From: Hymenobacter terricola
GTDB taxonomy: Bacteria > Bacteroidota > Bacteroidia > Cytophagales > Hymenobacteraceae
NCBI RefSeq assembly: GCF_017921975.2
Contig: NZ_JAGEMO020000001.1
Span: 743,577 to 807,576 of the forward strand
Direction of reading: 5' to 3'
DNA: 64,000 nt
Of the stretch, positions 57,985-64,000 are shown in pieces (position 1 is the stretch's first letter; every line of letters begins with the position of its first letter). The notes under the pieces are model-generated. The model saw only the letters and a list, made by a program, of their open reading frames with translations. It ran no database searches and had not been told where the DNA came from. A program made the translations under genes and the position numbers.

Positions 57985-59241
57985 TTATTTCGAATTGGGG
58001 TAAACGACAGTGGCCGTTATGGGATTGGCCAGCTGGTCAGCCGCTTGCTGTACATAAGCCGCAAAGCCGGCCTGGGTGGAAAAGCGCGCGTCGGTTTTTT
58101 CCCAGCAGGCAAAAAACCAGACCGTGTACGCGCCGCTTTTTTCGGGCTTCAGGGCCACGTAGGAGGTGTTCGGAATGGCCGCGGTGGCCCGGGTCGTGGC
58201 GTAGGCCGCGTACTGCCGGGCCGGAAACAGAATGGCCAGCCCCAGCTTCGCCTTGTCGCCCTCGGCCTGGCCCCCGTAGGTAGAAATGGAGCTGAGCTGT
58301 GCGTTGTGGTTTTGGTAGACCACCCGCAGCGTGTCGAAATTGGCCAGGCCGGAAACCAGCTGCTGGCGTTCGGTCAGGTTCAGAGTGATGCGGTTGGCGT
58401 AGTAGTAGTTCCCTTTTTCCAGGGCGATGGTTTCGCGGCCGTTCTGGGAAGCGCCGGCCCCGTCCCGGTTGGTGAAGCGCAGGGCAAACGCCGCCCGCAA
58501 CGGGCCCTCGTACAGGGCCTGGAAAGTGGTTTTGTCGGCATCAGCCAGGCGGTGCAGGCCGTGGGCGTCCCGCACGGCCAGGGCCCCGGCCCCCAGCGAG
58601 CTGCCGGTGTGCAGAATGTCCATGCCCCAGGGTTGCAGCGTGTGCCAGCTGCCGATGACGCCCACCTGCTCCAGAACCGGGGCCGGCCGGATTTTGCCGT
58701 ACACGTCCTTGCCGTTGCGCTGGTCAAAAAACGCCCGGAACGCCACTTTATCGTTTTCAATGCCGGGCCCTTCCAGCTGGTACACGGGGTCGGCAATATT
58801 TTGCGTGAACCCGCGCGGGCGCTCCAAAAAAGCTATTTCCGCCTCGGGCTGGCTCGTTCTGGTTTTTCGGCTGAAGCGCACGTTGGTCAGCTGCTCAAAT
58901 GCCGGCTGCCGGGCGGCCCCTACCCAGGCCAGGCGGAGCGTGTCGCGGGCATTGGCGCCGAGGGAGGCTTCGAGCAGCAGCTCGTCCCACTGGCCGTCCG
59001 CGTCGGTATCAATCAGTTGGGTGACATACGTTTTGGCCCCCTTTTTTACCAGCGGAAAATAGCCGGCTGCCACACGTTGAAAACGCGACCGGGCGATGCT
59101 GATAATTTCGCTGGCTCTTGCGGCTTGCTGGGTATTGCGCAGCACAATCCGGCCGGGCGTGGGCGGGCCCTGCGCCCGGCTGGTGGCGGTAGTCGCTATA
59201 AAAAACAGCAGCTGGCCGCTACTTTTGAAAAGGCTGCTCAT
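57985..59241 (-). CDS. DUF4861 family exported protein
   Basis: A 418-residue exported protein. The N-terminus (QLLFFIATTATSRAQ, about 1-24) is a signal peptide. The body is beta-rich and carries DUF4861 landmarks: RFQRVAAGYFPLVKKG, LIDTDADGQWDELLLE, IENDKVAFRAFFDQRNGKDVYGK, WHTLQPWGMDILHTGSSLGAGALAV and KPEKSGAYTVWFFACWEK. DUF4861 proteins are common beside GH88/105 enzymes in pectin, alginate or ulvan loci and are thought to act on uronic-acid-containing glycans; no activity is proven here. Directly upstream of the GH88/105 gene with a 1-bp gap. Confidence 0.86.
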   Translation of the reverse strand: MSSLFKSSGQLLFFIATTATSRAQGPPTPGRIVLRNTQQAARASEIISIARSRFQRVAAGYFPLVKKGAKTYVTQLIDTDADGQWDELLLEASLGANARDTLRLAWVGAARQPAFEQLTNVRFSRKTRTSQPEAEIAFLERPRGFTQNIADPVYQLEGPGIENDKVAFRAFFDQRNGKDVYGKIRPAPVLEQVGVIGSWHTLQPWGMDILHTGSSLGAGALAVRDAHGLHRLADADKTTFQALYEGPLRAAFALRFTNRDGAGASQNGRETIALEKGNYYYANRITLNLTERQQLVSGLANFDTLRVVYQNHNAQLSSISTYGGQAEGDKAKLGLAILFPARQYAAYATTRATAAIPNTSYVALKPEKSGAYTVWFFACWEKTDARFSTQAGFAAYVQQAADQLANPITATVVYPNSK

Positions 59242-59353
59242 TGCATCAACTTTTTCAAACGCTTAATTGAATGACTGGCCATCTGATAAGCCCGGTTTTG
59301 TAGGGCCCTGGTGCCTGGTGGGCTTCCCCAGAGGGCCGCGGGCCTGGAGGCGG

Positions 59354-60280
59354 CTATTTGGTCAGCCAGCCGTTGGCGTCGAGCCAGTTGCGCAGGCGGT
59401 CGGGCCACTGGTCCTTGGTGGTCTTGTTATTGAGGCCGAAGCCGTGGCTGCCCTTGGGGTAGAGGTGCATCTCGACGGGCACGCCGTGGCGCAGGCAGGC
59501 CTGGTAAAACGCGAGGCTGTTGCCGACGCGCACCCATTCGTCGTTCTGGGCGTGGACCAGGAAGGTGGGCGGCGTCTGGGCCGTCACCTGCAACTCGTTG
59601 GAATACAGCCGCACCTGCTCGGCCGCCGGGGTTTTGCCAAGAAGATTATACCGCGAGCCTTTGTGGGCCAGGCTGTCGCTGAAACTGATGACCGGGTAGA
59701 GCAGCACCAGAAACGCCGGCCGCACCGACACCGGGCCGGGGCTGGGCCCCACCGGCTGGGCGAAATGCGTGCCTGCGGTGGATGCCAGGTGGCCGCCGGC
59801 TGAAAAGCCCATCAGGCCAATGCGCTCGGGGTTGATGTGGTATTGGGCGGCCTGCTGGCGCACCAGGCGCAGGGCCTGCTGGGCATCGAGCAGCGGCGCG
59901 ATGGTTTTGTCGGGCTGGCTTAGGTCGTTGGGCAGACGGTATTTGAGCACGAAGGCCGCCACCCCCATCAGGTTGAGGCGCTTGGCCACCTCAGAGCCTT
60001 CGCTGTCAACAGCCAGGAAACCGTAGCCGCCACCGGGGCAGATGATGACCGCCGTGCCGTTGGCCGTAGCGGGGTCGGGCAGGAAAACCGTCAGGTTGGG
60101 CTGCACCACGGCAGAAACGCGCAGGCTGCCGCCGGGCGGGGTGAGGCTGGTTTCCTGCATCGCGCTCGGCTTCGAATCGGGAATGGTGCCGGTATAGAGC
60201 GGGATGACCTGCTGCGCGAGCCCCGGGCTGGTAGCCAGCAGCACGAAGCCGACCGCACGGAGGAACGAAAGTGGTTTCAT
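59354..60280 (-). CDS. Carbohydrate esterase-like alpha/beta hydrolase
   Basis: A 308-residue exported hydrolase (signal peptide cut near SPGLAQQ, residue 23). PDPATANGTAVIICPGGGYGFLA contains the HGG-like oxyanion region (GGGYG) of the acetyl-xylan/rhamnogalacturonan esterase group. The nucleophile is in GLMGFSAGGHLAS; the acid and His are in HAQNDEWV and PKGSHGFGLN. It probably removes acetyl groups from plant polysaccharides so that the glycosidases can act. It lies between the GH-A enzyme and DUF4861, all on the minus strand. Confidence 0.9.
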   Translation of the reverse strand: MKPLSFLRAVGFVLLATSPGLAQQVIPLYTGTIPDSKPSAMQETSLTPPGGSLRVSAVVQPNLTVFLPDPATANGTAVIICPGGGYGFLAVDSEGSEVAKRLNLMGVAAFVLKYRLPNDLSQPDKTIAPLLDAQQALRLVRQQAAQYHINPERIGLMGFSAGGHLASTAGTHFAQPVGPSPGPVSVRPAFLVLLYPVISFSDSLAHKGSRYNLLGKTPAAEQVRLYSNELQVTAQTPPTFLVHAQNDEWVRVGNSLAFYQACLRHGVPVEMHLYPKGSHGFGLNNKTTKDQWPDRLRNWLDANGWLTK

Positions 60281-60342
60281 AAAGCGGGGATTTCTGCGGC
60301 GGGCCCCAAAGGCCGGCAGCCGGGTAAACGGATAAGGAAAAC

Positions 60343-62376
60343 CTAGTTTTTTCGAAACGTGAGGACCAGCGCGTCATTCGCTTTCACGGTAAATGCGCTG
60401 CCCGCCGGCCGGCCCCCGTACAGGCTGCCCGCTAGTTTCCAGCCGCTTTGCGTGGTCGTGGCCGTCGAAATATCTTCGGGGCTGTAATTGATTAACACGA
60501 CCACCTTTTCGGTTTTGCTGGTCGCGTGCTCGGTCACGCCGACGAACGGATTGTCCTGCGTCAGGATGCGCTCCTGGAGGAGCGGCCGGGCTATTTCCTT
60601 GTAAATGGCTGCGTAGGCTGGCTGTCCTTTGTCGAAGGCGCCGGTTTGGGTGGTCAGGTTCATTTCCAGCGGAAACGTGAGCAGGTAAATGCTGCCCTTG
60701 CCATAAGCAGATTTCAGCAAAACCGGGTTGCCGTCCTTTTCCCTGGCCAGCACGGTGGCCTGCTTGGGGTCGATGAACAGCTTGCGCTCCGCGCCGGTGC
60801 TGAACCGCACGCTGTCGCCGAGCAGCCGGGCCGCGAAGGCCAGCTGGCCCCGGCGCTTGGCATTGGTGGCCACTTCCACGCCCAGCGGCCCGTTGAAGGT
60901 GGGCAGGTAGGCATCGTCGAGCGACATATACAGCGTGGCTCCTTGCTTCACCTTGTCGAGCAGCTTGAACCAGTAGTCCTTGCGGAATGGGTCGATGCCT
61001 TTCAGCGAAGGCAGCAGGTAGAGGGGGGCGTCTTTCAACTCCTGCCCGGCCTTCTGAAACTGAAAATCAAACCCGGCCTGCTTGGCCAGCACGAAGCTGG
61101 TGTAGGCCACGGCCCAAGTATCCTGGCCTTCGGTGAGGATGCACACGGCCTCGGTCTTGCGCGGCGGCAGTGTGCCGAATGGCAGGTTTTGCACGAAATG
61201 GCTGAAAGTTTTCAGCTCGCCCAGCACCGGCTTCGGGGTGCGGTCCTCCCGAATCAGGCCCAGCTCGGCCTCTACCGAGGCGTAGTTATAGGGCGGGTAG
61301 TTGAAGCTGAGCTGGTCGTAGGCGCACCACCAGAACGTGCCCTTGCAGTCGTGGGCCCAGTTCGAGAACAGCGCCGTGCGGGCAAAAGCGACCTTCTCTT
61401 TCTCGCCGCCGGTCATGGGGCCCATCACGCCGGTTTCCTCCGTCAGGGCCGGTTTGCCGCCGATGTCGCCGTACAGCCGGGTTTCGGCCGCCGCGTGCAG
61501 GATGGTCCGCATCGTGTTGATGCCGTCCTGACTGGCGTACTTGGTCCAGAGCGAATAGGGGTGCGCGGTCAGCACGTCGGTGGTGGCGGCCTGGTCGATG
61601 ATGCGCCAGGGCGCGTCGTCGGCGGCGCTCAGGCTGTGCATGCCCGAGACCACCGGCCTGGTTGGGTCTTCGCTGCGGATGGCCCCGGAAATGACGGCCG
61701 ACCACAGGTAGGCCTGGTAATGGTTGTCGACCTTCTGCATCACGTTGCACTCGTTGCCAAAGTCCCAGGCCAGGATGGCGGGCTGGTTTTTCAGCCGGTG
61801 CACGAACGTGGTGACGAACTTCTGCTGCCAGGTCAGCGCCTCGGCATCGGTGAGAATGTCGCGGCCTTCCAGCGCCGGCGGCACGTAGAGCTGCCCGCTC
61901 ATCCAGCCCGTTACCAGGCCCACAACCAGCCTGAGCTTGTACTTCTGCGCCAGCACGGCCAGCGTTTCAAAGTGCTGGAGCTGCTCTTCGCTCAGGCCGC
62001 TGCTACCCACGCCGGTGGCCGGCAGCGGCTGGCCATCGGCGAAACCAATGTATTTCGGGGCCCCTTCGCCGGCGTAAATCTGGTGGATGGGCTGAAAATC
62101 GGGCCACAGCGGAAACACCCGCAGCACGGTGATACCGTTTTCGGCGAGCTGCTTGAAATCCTGCTCAATCACCGCCGGCCGCCAGTCGCGCCACATGTGC
62201 GTGCCGGCGTAGGAGGCCCAGTAGTTGCAGCCCACCGAAAACGCGCCGGGCTGCGTGAGGACGTTCGGCGAAGCGAGCGGCTTAACCTGCGCATGGCCGG
62301 GGTGGCCCAGCAGCGCCAGCAGGCCGCCGAGCCACAGGCGTTTGCAGCCTCGTAGAAAAGGATTGTAGCTGAGCAT
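60343..62376 (-). CDS. Clan GH-A glycoside hydrolase (GH5/cellulase-like)
   Basis: A 677-residue exported enzyme. The signal peptide ends near GHAQ (residue 30). The catalytic (beta/alpha)8 barrel spans about 40-400. The acid/base is in LAWDFGNECN and the nucleophile is probably in KPALTEETGVMG, the NE and E positions of clan GH-A. Barrel features include GITVLRVFPLWPDF and WWCAYDQLSFNYPPYNY. From about 420, a Rossmann-like glutamine-amidotransferase-type domain (QAGFDFQF, LYLLPSLKG) and a C-terminal beta-sandwich follow. It resembles beta-mannanase/galactosidase-type GH5 enzymes with extra domains; the precise family and substrate are not assigned. Confidence 0.82.
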   Translation of the reverse strand: MLSYNPFLRGCKRLWLGGLLALLGHPGHAQVKPLASPNVLTQPGAFSVGCNYWASYAGTHMWRDWRPAVIEQDFKQLAENGITVLRVFPLWPDFQPIHQIYAGEGAPKYIGFADGQPLPATGVGSSGLSEEQLQHFETLAVLAQKYKLRLVVGLVTGWMSGQLYVPPALEGRDILTDAEALTWQQKFVTTFVHRLKNQPAILAWDFGNECNVMQKVDNHYQAYLWSAVISGAIRSEDPTRPVVSGMHSLSAADDAPWRIIDQAATTDVLTAHPYSLWTKYASQDGINTMRTILHAAAETRLYGDIGGKPALTEETGVMGPMTGGEKEKVAFARTALFSNWAHDCKGTFWWCAYDQLSFNYPPYNYASVEAELGLIREDRTPKPVLGELKTFSHFVQNLPFGTLPPRKTEAVCILTEGQDTWAVAYTSFVLAKQAGFDFQFQKAGQELKDAPLYLLPSLKGIDPFRKDYWFKLLDKVKQGATLYMSLDDAYLPTFNGPLGVEVATNAKRRGQLAFAARLLGDSVRFSTGAERKLFIDPKQATVLAREKDGNPVLLKSAYGKGSIYLLTFPLEMNLTTQTGAFDKGQPAYAAIYKEIARPLLQERILTQDNPFVGVTEHATSKTEKVVVLINYSPEDISTATTTQSGWKLAGSLYGGRPAGSAFTVKANDALVLTFRKN

Positions 62377-62438
62377 AGGGCGAGCGTACGGTTATTGTTT
62401 TTAGGTTAGTGTGGGCCGTCTTTTTTCAATGATGGCGG

Positions 62439-63434
62439 CTAGTGGGCGGCGATAATCAGGGCCAGCCCGCCGAGGTAACAGAGCAGCATCCCGTTGATAA
62501 TCAGCGGCGTGCCGGGCGGGGCATTTTTGAATTCCTTCCAGATGTAGATGCCCCAGACGGCGGCCACCACTGTCGCACCCTGGCCCAAGCCATACGAAAT
62601 GGCAGCTCCTGCCTTGCCCGACGCAATGATGCTGAACGCCATGCCCACGCACCAGATGGCCCCGCCCAGCAGCCCCATCAGGTGGCTGCGCCCACTGCCC
62701 CGGAAATAATCGGCGTAGCCCACGGGCGCGCCGCTGAACGGCCGCCGCATCAGCAGGGTGTTGAACAAAAAGTTGCTCAGCAGCACGCCCCCGGCAAAGC
62801 AGAACACGGCCGAGTACGGGCTGAGCTTGCCGGCCTCCGGCACGGTGAAATCCGGGAACATGGACGCCGCCACGTACTTGTAGAAAAATCCCATCAGCAG
62901 CCCGGCCACCACCGCCAGCAGCAGCCCCCGGCTCGACACTGTTTGGGTCCCGGCCGCCGCCCGGCGGTAGGCAAACGCATTGAGCAGAATGGCCACCACC
63001 ACCAGCCCCACGCCCAGAAACAGCAGCGTGGAATTACCCAGCGGGTTACCCAGATAGTTGACCACTACCCCACACACCAGCGCAATGCCGATGCCCACGG
63101 GAAACGCCACCGACATGCCCGCAATGGCAATGGCGGCCACCAGCAGAATGTTGGCCGCGTTGAAAATGATGCCGCCCAGCACCGCCGAGCCCACGGCGGC
63201 GGCATCGGCCTGCCGCATATCGGCCACGAAGCCGCGCCCGGCGCTACCAGTGCTGCCCAGCGTGAGGCCAAACACCAGGGCCGTGAGCAGAATGCCCAGC
63301 ACGTAGTCCCAATAAAATAGCTCGAAGCGCCACTGCTTGGCGGCCAGCTTTTGGGTGTTGGCCCACGAGCCCCAGCACAGCATGGTAACCAGGCAGAAAC
63401 TGACCGCCGTGGCGTAGGTATTGATGATAAACAT
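62439..63434 (-). CDS. DMT-type sugar permease (GRP/ureide-permease-like)
   Basis: A 331-residue transporter with ten predicted helices. The N-terminal TMLCWGSWANTQKLAAK signature is that of the PF07168 (ureide permease/GRP) branch of the drug/metabolite transporter superfamily. GIGIALVCGVVVNYLGNPLGN and GLLGGAIWCVGMAFSIIASGKAGAAISYGLGQGATVVAAVWGI are consistent. In Bacteroidetes such genes usually accompany rhamnose or other monosaccharide utilisation genes, so it may import a monosaccharide released by this cluster. First gene upstream of the GH-A enzyme with a 62-bp gap. Confidence 0.85.
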   Translation of the reverse strand: MFIINTYATAVSFCLVTMLCWGSWANTQKLAAKQWRFELFYWDYVLGILLTALVFGLTLGSTGSAGRGFVADMRQADAAAVGSAVLGGIIFNAANILLVAAIAIAGMSVAFPVGIGIALVCGVVVNYLGNPLGNSTLLFLGVGLVVVAILLNAFAYRRAAAGTQTVSSRGLLLAVVAGLLMGFFYKYVAASMFPDFTVPEAGKLSPYSAVFCFAGGVLLSNFLFNTLLMRRPFSGAPVGYADYFRGSGRSHLMGLLGGAIWCVGMAFSIIASGKAGAAISYGLGQGATVVAAVWGIYIWKEFKNAPPGTPLIINGMLLCYLGGLALIIAAH

Positions 63435-63473
63435 GGAGAAAAGGGGTAGTAGTGGAAATGTTGCGGCGGGGTT

Positions 63474-63642
63474 ACCTCACCCCCGGCCCCTCTCCCGCGG
63501 AGAGGGGAGCCAGACGATTGTAGCACGTGCTTTATTAGCTTGTGCCTTTTTGCACGGTCCCGGCACAAGCTAAAGTTTGCGCTACACGGCATCCGCGCCG
63601 CCGTGGCTCCCCTCTCCGCGGGAGAGGGGCCGGGGGTGAGGT
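63474..63642. repeat. Nested palindrome with perfect 39-bp outer arms
   Basis: Outer arms 63474-63512 and 63604-63642 are exact reverse complements over 39 bp (CCCCGGCCCCTCTCC-type). The 91-bp spacer holds a second inverted repeat, TAGCTTGTGCC (63536-63546) with 63562-63572, and ends GTTTGCGCTAC, related to family 2. It lies between the truncated SUMF1 gene and the permease. Confidence 0.88.
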
Positions 63643-63649
63643 GACCCGT

Positions 63650-64000
63650 CTAAAGCTTCAGGCACCGGAAGCCGAGCGTGCCGGCCCGGTCGTAGCCCGC
63701 CTTCATGATGAAGTATTTGCAGTGAAAATCCAGCGGTTGGGCCCCGCCGGGCGGGCTGTTGGTGGCCTGGCCGGGGAAATACCAGCGCGACGTTTGCAAC
63801 TGCCAGCCCGCACAGCCGCTGCGGAGCGACACGAAGTGGTTGTGGCCGTCGAACCGTTCACTTTCCGTCCACTCCCACACTTCGTTGTAGATGAAATCGC
63901 GGCCGTTGGCTTCGCCGGCGATTTGCCATTCCCATTCGGTGGGCAGGCGCAGGCCGGCCCAGGCGGCGTAGGCGCGGGCATCGTCGAGGCTCACGTACAC
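63650..64000 (-). CDS. SUMF1/formylglycine-generating-enzyme-like protein, C-terminal part (cut by window)
   Basis: 116 residues of the C-terminal region; the gene continues beyond 64000 on the minus strand. VSLDDARAYAAWAGLRLPTEWEWQIAG is the classic SUMF1/FGE-sulfatase core, followed by EVWEWTESERFDGHNHFVSLRSG and the final GTLGFRCLKL. FGE-type proteins activate sulfatases, but many Bacteroidetes copies lack the catalytic Cys pair and are of unknown use. The Cys pair lies in this end of the family and is not seen in its usual form (a single RSGCAGW is present), so activity as a sulfatase activator is doubtful. Confidence 0.85.
   Translation of the reverse strand: MYVSLDDARAYAAWAGLRLPTEWEWQIAGEANGRDFIYNEVWEWTESERFDGHNHFVSLRSGCAGWQLQTSRWYFPGQATNSPPGGAQPLDFHCKYFIMKAGYDRAGTLGFRCLKL

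Noticed and set aside
1..64000. CRISPR arrays or known riboswitches
   Set aside because: No regularly spaced direct repeats of 24-40 bp with unique spacers, and no recognisable riboswitch core were found by eye. A covariance-model scan would be needed to exclude weak candidates.
55085..64000. A prophage next to the tRNAs
   Set aside because: No integrase, structural or lysis genes are present; the region encodes carbohydrate enzymes and transporters.

Overview
The window looks like a stretch of chromosome from a high-GC member of the Bacteroidota, most likely Hymenobacter or a close relative (Cytophagales). The evidence is: promoter elements of the Bacteroidetes type (TTG, about 19-20 bp, TAnnTTTG) before several genes; a type IX secretion C-terminal sorting domain; a type II NADH dehydrogenase; a sphingolipid-type desaturase; many small SASC/LASC-type lipoproteins; weak or absent Shine-Dalgarno sequences with GTG/TTG starts; and long perfect intergenic palindromes. 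The genus is inferred from these traits. No 16S rRNA gene is present.

Layout. 1-6.6 kb: the 3' part of polyphosphate kinase, an outer-membrane barrel protein, HflX and a two-repeat M16 peptidase. 6.7-13.7 kb: a small cytochrome c, a glycosyltransferase, an RfbC-type epimerase, MurF, a VCBS-repeat T9SS cargo protein and an omega-amidase. 13.8-23.9 kb: a glutamine/methionine transaminase that pairs with the amidase, a giant nine-PAS histidine kinase, lipoprotein MsrA, two tandem STAS-like paralogues, a sphingolipid-type desaturase, a lipoprotein and YceI. 24.2-30 kb: a secreted metallopeptidase/beta-propeller/barrel protein, an RsbQ-like hydrolase, and a divergent HxlR regulator with an azoreductase and a DoxX protein. 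30.0-31.9 kb: a two-gene AAA ATPase plus DUF4276 (TOPRIM-like) module that resembles nucleic-acid-targeting defence modules. An internal segment of the ATPase gene has about 36% G+C inside a 65% G+C gene. 32-45 kb: housekeeping and envelope genes (DUF2721, Ndh, META lipoprotein, DUF2141, proBA, aldo/keto reductase, DsbA-like, ElaA, DUF6624, Mfd). 45-54.5 kb: YdjM, a NYN-cold-shock fusion, a thioesterase, Mpo1-like, GNAT, YajQ, TerC, a SpoU methyltransferase and MutS.

54.4-55.2 kb: tRNA-Gly(GCC), a small HNH endonuclease and tRNA-Leu(UAA). Directly after tRNA-Leu lies a degraded Tn3-family transposase C-terminus. Beyond it, to the window end, is a minus-strand carbohydrate cluster: BASS transporter, GH88/105 hydrolase, DUF4861, carbohydrate esterase-like hydrolase, clan GH-A hydrolase, GRP/ureide-permease-like transporter and a truncated SUMF1 gene. 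It looks like a pectin/uronate-type utilisation locus, possibly acquired next to the tRNA.

Intergenic DNA is unusual throughout. Perfect or near-perfect palindromes with 13-39 bp arms occupy many gene junctions. At least two dispersed families recur: a CGTCATGCTGAGCGCAG-type and a GTAGCGCG-type.
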